A stretch of 64,000 nucleotides of DNA from Scatophagus argus (Eukaryota > Chordata > Actinopteri > Scatophagidae). The translations under genes and the position numbers were made by a program. Below, piece by piece: positions 32,784-48,100 of this stretch (the first letter of the stretch is position 1; each line of letters opens with the position of its first letter). The stretch covers positions 11,187,950 through 11,251,949 of the forward strand of contig NC_058502.1 in assembly GCF_020382885.2 (NCBI RefSeq). The letters are read 5' to 3'. The notes under the pieces are model-generated. The model did no database searches. It saw nothing but the letters and a program-made list of their open reading frames with translations, and was not told the origin of the DNA.

Positions 32784-34625
32784 GCACCCTTTCCCACTCT
32801 CACATGCTGTGTCATGCAAGTGCAAACATCCCCTCTCCCCACTGTTTCTGTCCTACCAATGATCCCATCATTTATCATCACACCACGGGAAACACAAGAC
32901 CAACATCTGTAGACAAAAGTGGTCAGATCAGTACATTGCTACGTTGAAGTGGAGCAGTTGAGAATAAACGAATAGTAACACTCAAGTCTTCAAAAGGAAA
33001 TGGCTTGTCCTGAAGGACTTTGTAACCTATAATTCAGAGCTGAACCCAGGACATTGTGCTCAGTATGGAGAGGGTATAATAATAGAACGTGAAGGAGCCT
33101 CTGTTCTTGTTTATGATTGTGCTTCACTTGCTCCAGGACCTCTTTTGAACACTTTTAAAAGGAAAAAAAAAACGTGATTTGAAGATCTACATGATAAAAT
33201 TGTTACCTGGAGAAAACGTGCTTCACCATCTGGTTAGTCTTTTTGATAGAAGAATTCAGTTTATGTACCTTCAGGTCGGCACATTGCGCTTTTCAGCTGC
33301 AACTTTATTCAAGACTACCAACACAATTGGTGAACAAGAACTCAGAACTTGTCTCAATTTAAATAGCTATTTCTTTTTCACCCACATAACCCTTGTGAAG
33401 CAAACAACAAAAATCCAATGTAAATACTTATTGATTTTCTTTTATAAATATATATGTATAGGTGACTAGTGTGCTGTTCCAAAAGATTACATTTTTGATA
33501 GTAAGATCCACTTTGTCTCCACATTTTTTTTCCCTCTCATGACTTTAATTTGTTTTAAGTGTTGGAATTAAACATGTTGAAGATGTTCTCATTGCAGCTT
33601 GTTCTTGATCTCGGGCTCCATCAGACATGGGCCGTCTTGTATATTTATAAGGTTGTTTTCTTGAATGTCTATGGTGGGTTAGCACTGCTGCATAGACTGT
33701 ACAGAGAGCAATACTGGCTGACACCCTGATTCTATTATGACATGCAATTTAGCCGTTAGTAACTGCATAATAGAAAATAAAAACCTACTGGGTAGCATAT
33801 TACAACTTGACCCGTGTCCTAATTATTTACTGTGCAGTTTCCTCTGTACTTCCGCACCAAATGTACATGAAATGCAACATCACACTTTGTTTATCACTTT
33901 GGAGACTAATTCAACCACCTGTGTATAGAATATAGGTAACTCTTACTCATGTTGATCTGCAAACTATCACAACATTTGATCTAAGAAAATAATTAAAAGA
34001 AAAGGTTGTGTATACTAAAAGACTTCAAGAAATTCTCACTTTTACATGACGTAAAGTTTTTTCCAAATTCTGATGGATTGCGCTCTATTTACTGTTCTGT
34101 GTAAAATATCTTTTACAAACTGATGTATTTTTTTAGATATGGCTTGGGTTATATGAAAGGGAATGAGAGATATACAGTTTTTATGGGAGTGAACATGGTG
34201 AGCAATATTTTCTTTTCTTTTTATTTGGATAACAATTGTGCTTCAAACTGTAGCATAGGTTTCTTCCTTGTGTTAGATAGGTGCCTTATTGCATGCTATG
34301 TAGAAATGTATGCCAAACTGTTATTTGAGGAAAAAAAGTTAGGGTTTTCAGGAGTCTTTTGTTCTTCATACTAACCTACCCTACATTTTAATTTGCTGTC
34401 ACTGATACCTATTGCTTTTTTGCTTTCATGTATATTACCATGCGTTTACACTGTTACGACCATATTGTCTTTATTTTTTTTCCCCTTTTGTTTTTGTCAA
34501 TGACCTCATTGTAGAAAGAAATTGTAAATGATCCATATAGGCTTCTCTTAAGGGTAAATCCTGTAACATCTTCCCGATCTCTGAGTGGCGCATATATGGA
34601 TAAATAAAGGTTGTTGACTCTCTTG
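32784..34625 (+). other. 3' UTR of the zinc-finger gene
   Basis: AT-rich and without coding potential. AATAAA signals are at about 33776 and 34603, the second followed by a T/G-rich stretch, so two transcript ends are possible. Confidence 0.5.
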
Positions 34626-35650
34626 TGCTGTTTAATCAATGGAGTATGCTTATGAAATGCAGTAAGGTTTCAACCTCACAGCTAAGACCCAGCTGGCATT
34701 AGGCTAGCCATTTATTTATCAGATCATGTAAATTAAATAGAATATGGTGCATAATAGAGACACCAAGTAAAATACTAATTATCAGCAATTTGCTTTTTAC
34801 TTTAAAGCAGCAGCACAGTGACACGAGTTTAAAAGTGCAAGAAGGCTTGCACTTCTTAAACATAACCACAAGGTGTCACTCTTTACAAAGTCAAAAATTT
34901 TAAAGCCCAATAGGGGGGATTTCCAGATGTTTGACCAGCATAAATGCTCTTTACATCAATTCTGTTTTTATAGGACTCGTATTCTTCCTACAGCTGGAGC
35001 ATTAAAATGCAGCAATTGGAACAGCTGAGTCAAAGGCATATTTCTGCTTATGTGGGAAAATTTAGAAGTGGCCTGTGAGCTGTGTAAAAGCAACATAATG
35101 TCAGGAAACTGACACCCTTCCCACACTAGCATACATAATGCTGGTTTACGTTCCTTCACAGCTGGAGGTCAGATGTGAACTGACTGTTGTTGTGGCCACT
35201 CAAGGTTGCGATCCACCATCAATCTTCAGCAATAACAGGACTTATCAGCTCTCTGAGTGCAGAGCAGCATCTGGTTCACATCACTGATATTTACACTAGA
35301 GATAGCACTTAAACATATATTGTAAAGCTGCAGCAAATGTCAAGGGATCTCACCACCAGCAGATACAGTAAATCAAACTGAACTTTATAAATACCTATAT
35401 ATATATATATACTAAGCTTTACAAATATATATGTATTTTTAATTAAATCTGACAGATGCATTAAGTAATACCCTCAAATAAAAACATAATTAAAGTAATA
35501 CTGGACCACAACAACATTAATTTCCAAAGCTGATACCGGCCAGTACTGATTGTAAATTTCAGACTTTCTGCGTAAGAAACAACATTATCATAGCAGGCAC
35601 AAAATCATTTAATGGAACATGTTTTATAGGGTGCAGTATTATACAAGAAA
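34626..35650. other. Spacer between convergent zinc-finger and stox1 3' ends
   Basis: About 1 kb, AT-rich, with a short (TA)n run at about 35397-35410. No open frame with a recognisable product and no RNA gene was seen. Confidence 0.6.
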
Positions 35651-35654
35651 GACA

Positions 35655-36045
35655 CTTTGGCTGACATACAAAGTTTTATTGGTGGGAAATTTTACACGAT
35701 AAGAGAAAAAGGAAACACTAGAAGACATTAATGCTGTTATGAACATTTTAACCTATGAGGCTTGTAGAGGAAGAATGCTGTTGATACGTCATACATTTTC
35801 AGCACTTATACAAAGTAGTGAATGGATAAATCATAGTATATTACCTTAAAAATTATTTACAGAGTAAAAATACATACTGTACATCTGTACACAGACCCAT
35901 GTTAACTATTTCTTAATGGATATGTTTCTGAACCAGCAGTTGCATAGAACTGAAGATTCAAGCACATGATTTTGGCCTTTTCTTACTGCTGCATGAAAAG
36001 ATCTGCCCTCCCCAACACAAAGCTTCGGCAGGGGACTCAGGCCTG
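35655..36045 (-). other. stox1 3' UTR
   Basis: Follows the stox1 TAG stop on the minus strand. AATAAA at 35673-35678 (minus strand) gives a 3' UTR of about 390 bases. Confidence 0.5.
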
Positions 36046-36199
36046 CTATACGTTCATGACGGGAGTCAGCTGCAGCAAAGAGCTCTGTGGTCGAATGGCA
36101 TTGCTCTTCGAATGCAGTTTCTCCAGGTTTTGTAAAAATCCTCTTCTCTTGAGACCCTCCAGAATGACAGTGTTGCTGGAGGCCAGACTAACACGGGTC
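36046..36199 (-). CDS. stox1: stox1 terminal coding exon 4
   Basis: 154 bases encoding [32 protein letters not shown] and the end LQLTPVMNV before TAG. The acceptor is CCTACAG. The human STOX1 C-terminus has the same VILDGLKRRQNFLQN and LTPVINV pattern. Confidence 0.95.
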
Positions 36200-39100
36200 C
36201 TGTAGGGAGGAAATACGAGGGAGCATGAGGTTGATATCTACCTATAAATATGCCATTTGAACAAGGTGACGTATTCATGCACGCCATCTGTTCACCCATA
36301 TACCGGAGTGCACAGGGAGTTCAATGTCAGAAAAGAAGTCTTTTCTTCCTCTTTGATTATAACATGAGGATTTAAGTGCTGCACAGCAATTACACATAAT
36401 TATCAAAATGACTCCCTTCTGTCCAAATACTGGATGCTATAATTGGTCACAAGGTGTTTGCTCAGCTTAAGTTTACTTTAAAGGAAAAACACAAATCGGG
36501 AATAAGGTCAGCAACAGACATGTAACCCAGAGGTTAACTAACCTCAGTGCCGTATTTATTTTGCCTGTCTACTCCTGAATGAAGTGGGATAGAGTGTGTT
36601 GTGGGCTCATAGTCGGAGAGATAAGACGTGAGCCTAAGGTGTGAAAACTAGTTAGAGAACTGGCCTGGAGACAATGTGTATCTTGGCTAAGGGATAAAGA
36701 CCCTTTTCTCTTTCATAAAACCTTCAGTCCGTGGCTGTATAACTTTCAGTAAGTTCAGTAGCTTTAATGAGAATAATGAGAGTGACCTACAGAGAAGTGG
36801 AAATACAAACACAACAGCGTCTTTTTACAGCTAATATGAACAGCTATAAAGAAAGGCACTCACCGGGGAGAATCTATACCACTGTCACCCGTGATGCTCT
36901 GGTTCTCTCCTATTTCCACTGCTTCTCCAGTCTCTGTCCCTCTGGCGCCACCGGGCATGCTCAGAACAGCTCTGTGGGTCTGAGGAACACCTGTCTCATC
37001 AAACTCATCCTCCTGCACTTCCTCCACCTCCACTGCCCAGTGAGCGGATTCACCGTCACCCTCGTCAGCTGACTTGCGGACAGTCTCTGTGTCTGATTCT
37101 ATCTCACTTGTCTGACTATAGTCAAAGATGCTGCTGTCTGCAACTTCAGATTGTTCAGGACAATCCAATTCAAGGCTGACCTCCCGTCGTCTTTCCCCCT
37201 GTATCAGTGAGCTTTGCCTGATGCTGGATTCACTTTGGGCCCCTGGTGGCCTCATCCTCTGATGTTGTTGAATGAGTCTCCAGCTGGTCTCTGCAGTTCT
37301 GGCTGGGCTGAGGGAAGGGTCCCTCTGTACTGCTGGGGGAATGAGATCTTTTAAAGTGCTGTCCCTTGAATTTTGCATAGAGGTGACTTGTGGTTGATGG
37401 AAGTTTAAATTAAAATAGTGACTGTGGGGTCCCTGATATTGTAAATCAGATTCATGATTACTGTAAACCAACTGTTGGCAATGGTAGTCTGCTACACCTT
37501 TTCGGTACCCATTGGCAGCATCAATAATCTCTTCATTCAGACACAAGGAGCTGCAGGCATCTTCATCCTCCTGCTCATCTGTTCTCTGGTAGAGCCTATA
37601 GTCATCTTCAATGAAGCCATCAGTGTCTGTTATTGACAGAGGGCCATCAGCTATCTGTTCTGGCCTTTGTTTTTGGTTCATGGTTCTTTGCTCTCTATTA
37701 CTGATAGTGGCGGGTCTTATCTCCTGTTGTTCCTGGGTGCCTGTAGTTTCACAGGCCTGCTGATGTGAAGAGAGCTCGTCCGGCCTCTGAATATCAACCC
37801 TTTGTGGGTTGGAGAGTCTGAGGGAGTGTTTTCGCTGCAAACACTGCTTGGACCAGGGGGGGGTTGGGTCATACGACTGGTTTATGACAGGCTCATAAGG
37901 ATGGGAAGGGAGAATGGCATCAGTACTGGAGTACGGTTGGATGTTAGAGAGGCCATCATCTATAGTTTGGCTATGTTCTGGTACACTGTTGTACTCTGCC
38001 TCCTGAAAACACCCATTTTTGCCCACTCCCTCCCTGCGCTCCTTGCTGTTTCCCTCCCTCTGATGTCGGATCTTGTCATCTATTCGGAGCGTACTGCTCT
38101 GTGGGTAGGCTGAACTGTAGTCCAGTGGCAGTTCTCTGTTGGGCTCTGCTTGGAGCAGATGATCAGCAGTAAGATCCCTATCGTGGGCACAGCTGTACCG
38201 GTCCTCAGATGTAGGGGATTTCCCTGCGTGCTCCCCATCACCTGCAATCATTTTGGCCCGATGTGGGTCCCAAGATTTGGAGCGGTGACTTGTTCGTTCC
38301 CTCCTCCCAGGCCCTGAAGCCTTGCCCTCTTTCATTTCTTGTCTTCTTTGTTCTCTGTTGATGATCAGGGGAATAATGCTCTCCGCTTCTTTAATTGGAT
38401 GAGTATGGAAAGGGTTTTCAATGCGTTTCTTATAAAGAGATTTTTCTTCAACTGCTCGACCTTCCTCCACTTGATCTGGTTCATCAACAGGGATTTCCAC
38501 TGTGAGTCGAGCAGGGATCAAATCCTCCCCCTCTGCATAATCATCTGCACATATGGGAGCCTTACTCTTAACCCTCTCCCTTTCCCTCTGCTTTTCTCTG
38601 GAGGAATGGACTCTCCTCTTGCTGCGAGAGGCCTTCTGAGCTGATCTTTTCCCTGACTTAGAGGAGTGATGATGCCTGGGTTTTGAGAATGGTAGGATCT
38701 CAGTAGACATTCCCTTGTCGACTCCCTTATCGTCTTTATCCAGACCTCTGTCCAACACTCTGTCTATCACCCTCTCCCTTCTCTCCTCCATCTTCTTCAT
38801 TAAGACTGTGTGGCGTGTCAAGTTATCCACAGTCAGCTCAGGATTGATGCGTTTGATGATGGCATGCTCCAGGTCACGGGGTAAGTTGTTCAGGTCGTCC
38901 TCGTCTCTCACTGGCCACTCCTCAGGGGGAAACTGTCCTGAAAATGATGCATATTCCTTCTTTGGCTTTTCTTTTTTACCTCCATTTCTCCGGAACAAAC
39001 TGAGACCAAACTTCCTCCCTGATTTGTTGTCTTTTTCTTTACGTCCAGTGACGCTAGCAGTGCCTGTAGTTTTGCTGATCTCACTTGCCTGACAATCTGC

Positions 39101-42100
39101 TGCTGTGGAGGTGGATTGATGCTGCACTGTGGGTTTGTGATCTAACGGCCTGGGCCACTTCAAGCTCTTGCCTGTGCATTCACTTATGGAAACAGAGACA
39201 GAATGGTGGTCTGGGACAGTGGAAGGAGGGAAGGCGGCTGTTACAGTAGTGGAGGTGACATTAGTGGATGTTTGGAGAGGGCTGAAGCAGCTGCATGACT
39301 TGCAGTGTGCCAGTGGCAGCGTTTGAGTGCTCTCGACACAGCCATCGTTGTTGAGTAGGTAAGTAATGGGAGGAGGTGAGGGAGGGTCGTCTGCTGAACC
39401 AGAAGTCCACCAGTTCTTCTCTCGGGCCATGTTGTTGGTGATGAAATAGGTCTGAGGTGTGACAATGAAATAGCCCTCACCTGTATGGTAAATTTTGCGC
39501 TCCTTGATCAAAGTGCCTAGAGCATTGTAAAGGATGTCCTGAGTAGGGATGGTTATCCCTGAGAAAGAGAAAGAGAAAGAGAAAAGCATGTTAAGGACAA
39601 AAGACAAACACGAGGACAAATTGTATCTGGTTTAATAATGTGAGACTAATGATTTCTAATTAGTTGTTTTGGAAAACACATTAATTCAGTTTCTGATGAG
39701 GAGTTGAGTTAGAAGACTGATACCACTGTCATGTCTGTCAGTTAAATCTGAAGCTACAGCCAGAAGCTGTTAAGCTTAGCTTAGTACAAAGACTAGAGCT
39801 GGGGAATCAGCTAACTTGCTCTGTCTTATACTAACAAAATCCCCTCTGCGATGACTAATTAATGAAATATATTTTGCTTGCTTGTTTAATACACGCAAAA
39901 ACCAGGGTGTTAAACAAGTTGCAGGATGAGGATGCAGGCAAACAAATAATCCTGGTACACAACCCCTTGAATAATGAAAACATGTTGTTTTTACACTTTG
40001 GTTTTTACACTATTACTTTGGTTTCCAAGGCAGCGATTCCCACCTGCTGTACCTTCATGTCTAACAGACAGATATAACAACATTATCAATTTTCTCATCT
40101 AACTCTCAATCAGAAAGCAAATAATTACATTGATCAAAATCAAATAAAAAAACTATCACTATCTTATTAATTACCTGGGTGGGCTTTGCTCATGTAATTG
40201 ACAAGTGCTTCCTGGTTGACGATGATTTCAGAGGAGTTCATATCTGAGATGACTGAGCACAACACTTCGGCCAAGGGGATGAACTGGGACTGGGGGACAG
40301 GGGACATCTGCACCGGGGACAGGTCACCTGAAACACACATACCAGCAGATTATCAAGTGAGACAGGTGGGCCCACTGCAGTACACACAAACACACCTGGG
40401 TTAGAGGGGTCTCTCTGACTGGTGCTGCCAGTGAAAACAGCTCAAAGTACTGTAGTTGACATTCCTCTCCTAACCACCTACTAAATCATGACCGAGGTGG
40501 TATATTTATGTGAGTTATATGAACCATGCCTGACTGCTTTTGAAATTCCATCAGCACTGGGACAGACCGCGGAATTCCATTACTCCCACAGAAATGACCA
40601 CAGGTCTGCCTGCTGGGTAGATCAGATATCCTGCCCCCCATATCATACAGAACCATACCTCTTAGAGGTGCCTGTGACGGACATGATACCAAAAGTGAGA
40701 GTGACTCAGAAAAAAAAACAAAAAAAACAAAGACGGTCTTGAAAACTGTCTTTGTAAAATAGTATGAAACATACAAACTGTAGGAGCCTGTTAGACAATG
40801 GCCACGAGACTTAGAAATCATAAAACTAGGCTGTTTTTAAAGCCAACCACACATTTTAGAAAGATTTCATTTCAGAATCAAAAACAATCAACAGAGTTTC
40901 ATGCAAGGAGAACCATAATTGAAGCAACATGTAGCAGTTAAATTCCTTCAAGGCAGATTTTTTGCGCAAAGCCAACAGTGAGGTGAGCAGAAGGAGTTAA
41001 GATAGCACTGCCATAAAGTCTCTTTCACACCTCATTGGTAGGACAGGACACCAAAACTAAATATGGACTTTGACACAGCTGTGTCTAAATAATTGGTTAC
41101 CTTGCTGAGTAACCTGAAAGTCTCTAATGGTCAATATGTTATCTTGTTCAGCGACAAGAGACGACTAACAATACCCATTTAGGTACACTTAGTCTTTTCT
41201 TTATTAAACAGTATTTCCTTTTGTATGACAAGGTGAAGCAACCACAAACCAATCACCGCCCTGTACAACCAGAATGACAATAAGGGAAACCAGGCAGCCA
41301 GTACCAGGCAGTACGGGTCCAGCACCAGTGTTTCTGGCAGAGACGCTGTTATTGGCCTGCCAAACTGGAAGGTTGTGTTTAAGTACTGTATTAGAAATGT
41401 TTCTTTTCAGATCTAAGCGTTTAGGTGGTTAGTTTTGGATATACAGTCCACTCCAAATGTTTTGGTTAAGATTAGAGATGGACAGGGCTAAGTCACAGCT
41501 TTGGTGTGGTTATGGTTAGGATAAGAATGTGGATTTTTGTTGCTGTGCATTTCAGTGCTTGGAATCCTTCTTTTATAGGTCATTATGGTTTGAAATACTG
41601 ACATACTGAGACCAATGTCTGTTTTTATTAATGTACTCATACATAAAACTCATACAGAAGATGAAGAATGATGTTAATAATGGGACGCGGGCTCAGTGGA
41701 AGCACCAAAACAGGCAGATCCTGCTGTTGATGAATGATTAGCATCTGGGTTGGGATAACACAAACTCCCCTCATATGAAGAGCAGATAAAAAGGGCATGG
41801 ACATAACCTTGCCCAAAGGACTGGAAAATTGGTTTTAGTTAATCAGCTACACCTCATTAATATAAGGACCATAATGGGTGAGAGAAGGGATAAGAGATAA
41901 AGTAGTGATCTAACATACAAAAAAAGTGCTCAGTGATCTCTGCCTGCTGTATTTTGTTTATTGTCAACAGAATCCAATACAATGTGAGTGCAAGCTTGAG
42001 TGTAAAAATGCATATACACATTGAATGAATTCTTCTACAGCATATCACCAGTTTTAGCTTCTGATTGTGTTTGTTTGTTAAGAGATATCTTTCCCATGTG

Positions 42101-45100
42101 ACTTCAGGTTTCCAGTTGTGCTGACAACAACACTTTGTGAAGAAATGTGTGAATTAACCTTGGACACGTGGCATGTGTGACTGTGAGCGATTCTCCCATC
42201 GACACCAGGGCTTTCGCTGAAAACACTGCCCAGCTCACACTTGATCTAAACTAAACATTTACAACCCTCTCACTCGAACCACTTAGGTCAAAGAAAACAA
42301 AGAAAACAAACAACTAATCAAATATCTATCATGGAAAAGCATGGCCACACACATACTGAGAGATCCAGGCAAGCCTACTAAAATGGTTTGTTTCCCTTTT
42401 TGGTGCTGCAATGAAGCACTGCAGACAGTCTTGATAGATCTGACTGACAAAGAGACTGACTTGTTGTAATCAGACCCATAACAATTGTACCAACACAATT
42501 AAATAAAAAGCAAGCCAGAAATATCTCACAACACTGATCAGCAGAGCAGCAGAAGCTTGTTAATGACACTGTCACTCATTCTGTGTTTAAGTAGAAAATA
42601 TTTTGTCTTCAGGAAGGAATATGTCAAGCAAAGTCAGTAAAAAAAAACAATTACCAACACAGTGAGCTCACATAAGGCCCTTAAGTCTCACAGACAGGGG
42701 TCTTTCTTTCCAAAACTGATCCTATGACACATGGAGGGATTGTAAAGAAAAAACCATCTGCTTTCCCCACAGGCTCCGACCCGAGGACGTTAATCTGACT
42801 AAACCTCAGAGCAGATATCTCAATAGCAGTCTCCCTTAGCAATGAATTAGTGCTGCTGACTTGGCTACTCATAGTTGTTAACTTCCTATAGGAATGTCTG
42901 GCTGGCTGTCCACATAGCAACCACTTATATCGGCCGCAAACAGTCAAAAGTCCAAGAAGGATGTGATAGGGTCAGAGAAGATTGAGAATGCAGATGATTA
43001 TTTGTCTTAATTGCAGGGAATCAATAAACTAATAGCAAATCACCACCTCCTTAACATGACTATGATAAAAACCTCTTTGCGCAGTGGTTTTAATCCTTGC
43101 TGACCATGTCCTGGTTGAAAGCAGGATATCCTTTGAGACACCTGCTAGAATGATTTGTGCTCTTGAGAGAGTTTAAAGCAGAAATAAGTTTAAGCAAGAG
43201 CATGTTTCCCACATGCCACTGAATTACAGCAGCACTGAGTACTTAAAAAAAAACAAAACCAAAACACAGAAAAGGGAGACTGAAAATGTAGGTGCGAGAA
43301 AGAAGACAAAAAAACACCTTCAGCACTGTTTTTGAGGAAAAAGCTGTGATAGAAGGATGGGCCCAGCAGAGGATTCGTGTTTATCGAGTCTAACATTAGC
43401 AGGCATGACGGTCAGGGAGGTTCACTGTTGTAACCGTCTTCTCTCCGGGGGGAAACGGACCTCTGTGTTCTTGTAATCCAAACCCGGGTCACTGACTTTA
43501 CACTCATTGTCATACACAGCATGAATACCCTGCTGGGTGCCATGGCAACCCCATGCCACAAGGATGAGGGAGGGGAACAGCAGCTTGAGAGTCAAACATG
43601 AGACGAGACTTGTGTTAAGGCTTGTTAAGAAAAGCAGAAGTTCAACATGAGCTCTTAAGAGGTGCACGGTGACTCTTCTGGAGATGGATCTTAAGGAGTT
43701 TTGTCAAGTCTGAGAAAATAACCTCAATGACATCCCCTTGATGACATGAGAGCCACAGATATATAATCAAAAGCCTAACAACACTCAGGGTGCAGGGTTT
43801 GAAAGATGTAGGAGTTTACCAGGTAGGGTGGGTCTGAATCTACTAGAAGGCATCAGAGCTGCTCGTCAGATAGTCGAATAGCTTCAGAGACAATCTGACA
43901 TTCACGCACACTTCACACCATGACTAGAGCCAGGGTTTGAACCTCTCTCTAGCTCTGCTTTTTCATTTGTAACACAACTATTTCTGTCACCTTTCATGGG
44001 AAATTGGAGAGGCCATCTGAAGATATGCAGTTTTATAAGATGACACAATGTCTCCCTGTCTTTATGACATTCAGAGCAACTCTAAACATGCTTGGAGGAC
44101 AAGTCAAACAAAATAGTTCCTTTCTAGTTTAGACCAACAGTAATGAAAGACATTCAAGAGCCGCATTATAACGATTGTAGGACCACATGTTTTTGGAGTT
44201 GGACACACACGAGGATATCTCAGCTGCTGAGATATGCTGCACAGACACTTTTGTACATGTCAATAAATATCATGGATGTACAAAAATACAGTGCTGAAAT
44301 AAAATAATGACTTTTGACCCAATATGAGTTTAAGAAAAGTTTAAGTTTGAGAAAAGAATAATGTTTCCTTTCCTGGTTGTTTCAATTGATTTATTTGATT
44401 TTTTATCCCATACGCCAAAGACTTCCACAATTGTGTCCAGAGTGTGAGAACTACTGGCAGAAAACATATATGCAGACTTGAATTAAAAGAGATATTCTCA
44501 ACTTCATATCACAAATCTGAAATTGTACTTTAATGGTGTTCACCATAACTTTACTATAAAGTGACACTATGCTTTCTGCACCAAGCAGAGCTAAAACATG
44601 TATTTCTTCCTCTTGTTATGTGAGAATAAAGTGCTGCTCGAGACAAAAATAAAAAATGACTGAAGCTGACTCCTCATTTTGTGGAGATGATTGACAAAGA
44701 CCTTCTCTCTTCTAACTCCAGTGAGCTCTTTTGGCTGCTGTCACTGATCAATGCCACATGTATTCACATGGCTGTGCTGAGAGCAGAGCCATATGAGTCC
44801 CATTTCATACATGATTGTATTACATCAAGTTTCTTGGAATAAAATACTTACATACCACACAGTACTGTAGACCTTCACCGGGTTGAATGGACTTAAAAGC
44901 AATGTGTCACGCTGTGTTGAAATGATCTTTGCAGAATACTGCAACATGACAGCCAGAATGATAGAAACAAAGGGAGATCTGAAGTCCTGCAGGCGCACCA
45001 ACACTGACACCGTTTTTCGACTTCTTACTCAGCAGTTAGATGGAAAGGACAAAGTGTCAAACTAACATTCTAACATTTGGCTTTTAGAGGTCTGAAGTAC

Positions 45101-48100
45101 CTGTTAATCTTAAGGATTGTTCTCTGTGTAACACAGTACAATGTTGTATATGATGTATACAAATGAGGTGAGGCTTGGTTTTAATTACAAACTTGCAGTT
45201 AGACAAACTAGAACACATATGCATATAATTTTGCCTTTCAAATATTTTGCTGACATTTCTAATATTTTACTTGATATTTTGCAAAGGATTGCAGCAGTCC
45301 CGTAAACTTCTGTTTCTGTGCTTTTTTTCTGCGCTGTAAAACAATCCAACAAAAGTCCCTGGAAACTTTAAGACATTGAATGTTGCGAGAGAGATCAAAC
45401 CACCACTTTGGACTAAAATATCTCAACAACTATTGGCCGGACTGCTGTGAAATCTGGTGCCCACATTCATGAATCCACTTCAGGATCAACTGTAATAACT
45501 TTGTAGATTTCTGGATTTTCATCAAGCACCATCACCACCAGAACTCTTTCTTTCCACATACCTGAAAGCTAATAACATTCTCATCAGTCTCAATGAATTA
45601 GCACTTAATACAAAGTGCATGTTAAGTTAATTAGCAAATGTTAGCATTTCATGGTAAAGAACATGGTAACCATTATACTTGCTAAAATCAGCCTGTGTGT
45701 ATTGTCATTATGATAATGTCAGCACGCTGATAATAGCATTTAGCTCAAAGGCCAAATATTTTATCACATCTGTACAGTTATGTATCTACAGATATTGACA
45801 TACAGGATTTAAATTATATTAATGTCCTGATGAGAGACCAGAAACCAAAGTGATAACGAAGCTTGCACGACCTGCGACTGAATCTAGTCCTTGACCTTTC
45901 ACCTTCATATAATGAGAGGTAAAATCTAAGTGAAACATCAGAGTTGTTGCCACAATCCCTCGCTCCATGGCCTCTCTGGAAGCACACTCTCACAGACACA
46001 CACCACCTTATCTCATACTGGTATCGTCTAATCTTTTAGGCTCCAGTAAGCAAACAGGCTAATCTTCTCTCTCTCTCTCATTAAGGACACACTGCATGGC
46101 ATTCAACATGAACTTGAGGCCTGCCCAAACTGCAAAGTCCCTCCCCGTCTCCCACCCACTGAGACCTTGTGAAGAACATGCTTCAGTGAATCTACAGGCT
46201 GTACCTGAAAGATCAGAGTCAAGTCTATTCAGACAATGTCAAACATTCATACAGCTGAATTTAGTATAATGGGAAAAGATGCCAACTGTAATTTACTTCA
46301 TGACTACCTCCCAGTCCCACAACCACTTCTCTTTGTTTTGGGTTTTGGACTAACAGGCTTCCATAACCTTGCTTTCTCCTTCTTATGTGTGTGTGTGCGC
46401 ACATTGCACTTTTTAAAAGTGCTTTACGAGTTTGTGTCTTTCATTCCCAAAGAACACACAGATGTGGGCGTTGCAGTTAAATGGCCCAATAAACTGAGTG
46501 AAAAGATCCCTTCAGAGTGCAATCACAGTCTGAATGTCTCAACAACCAAACCTCACCCAGTCTAACAACGCTGCCCTTTCCTGTCTTTTCCACTCTGAAA
46601 GCACTCAGTATCTGTATAGCTTTCAACATTATAAGAAGTATTTTCTCTCAAACGTACTGTATAATTAACATGACTGATTGTCCTGCACGTTGCAGGAAGA
46701 ATTTTATTAACACAACTGCCACTGCTGCACTTAAAAACACATCAATACCCAATAAAATAGAAAGACTGAGCCAGCAATTATATTATGGCTTCACTGATTG
46801 ATTCTCAACAACAAAAACTGCATTCTTGCCCAAACTTAAAGGCATTTGGTAAATATTTAATCTGGTCCACTGACGGTTCAGTATCTTCGAGTGCTTGTGC
46901 TTAAATATTAAATGAAGCGTTGAAGCAGGAGGGAAAAAGGGTGAAATTTGGACTGTGCTGTGTTTGTCATCACTGTTTCAGAAAATACTTTTTTTTGGCA
47001 GGATAACATGGCAGTGTTGAGTCAAATTAAAACTAGATAAAATCTGGTGAACCTTTCTGGATTATTTAATCTAATTTAGGCCTATTGTCAGGATGTGAAT
47101 GGTGACTTTCTGCCACATCTAAGCCTAAACAATACTCATTATTCAGCAGGGGAACAGATAAGAGAAAAAAGTAAAATGCTGTGACTTAAAAGAGGCTTCA
47201 TGAGCTAAAACTTTGAGCCATGAGGAGAAACACAGGCAGGCTTTGTGTTGACTCAAATCACCATAGAAACCTTTACTGTGGCAGCGACCTGCCACATGCA
47301 ATACAAAGCCAAAGACACAGAAGAAACAGCAGTAGAAGTTCAGTATGGGTAACTATAATCCAGCTATGGCCTTCCGATTCACTTTGCCAGACCAGCGCTT
47401 TGACATTTAATGTATGTTGGCAAGAAAGCATAAACAGGCTGTGACTAAGCTTCTTAAATTGACTTTCACAAAGCTTAAAGCATCTATGCTCACATAATTG
47501 GCCACCACAGATTGCCTGTAAAATTCCTGCAGCTGTAATGCCGTTAAATAATATTTTTACCATCTGATTCACAGCAGGAACAATTTAAATAGAGACCCAG
47601 CACATGCCATAAGAAACAAATGACCCGGTACTGAACTAGTGTGCAAAAACCCTGTCATCATGTTCTTGTGAAATAGGAAATACACCTGACCAGGTGTTTA
47701 ACAGAGGCCCGGTAACAATGTGAAGGTAGACAGACCTGTATTTTATAGCACAGCCCAAAGTGCTCCATGTCACATGATAGCAACATCAGTGCCAGGAGAC
47801 AGGATTTAGAGAACAAAACTTTACATTCCCATCTTTTTACTTCATACGTCTTACCCTTTTCAGACTTAATGGGCCGCACCCCAACATATCTGGCTCTCGT
47901 CATGAACATGAACATGACCATTACCCCATAGTCTGCCAGTGCTGTTTCAGACAGATGTCTGGGAAGTCCAAGTCATTTAAATGTGGACCACAGTACCTCT
48001 TCTTTGTGTTTTCAGGACCATGAATTTGGCTTTTTCACTTTTCTGTATGAATCACTGCAATGTGTAGAGAAGTATATCTCTATAGGCTGAAACTCTCGTG

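Noticed and set aside
36767..39092. Several + strand open frames of 100-125 codons
   Set aside because: They are antisense shadows of the long stox1 exon 3.
43915..43935. tRNA B-box-like GGTTCAAACC on the minus strand
   Set aside because: No A-box, no cloverleaf pairing and no acceptor stem in the surrounding 90 bases.
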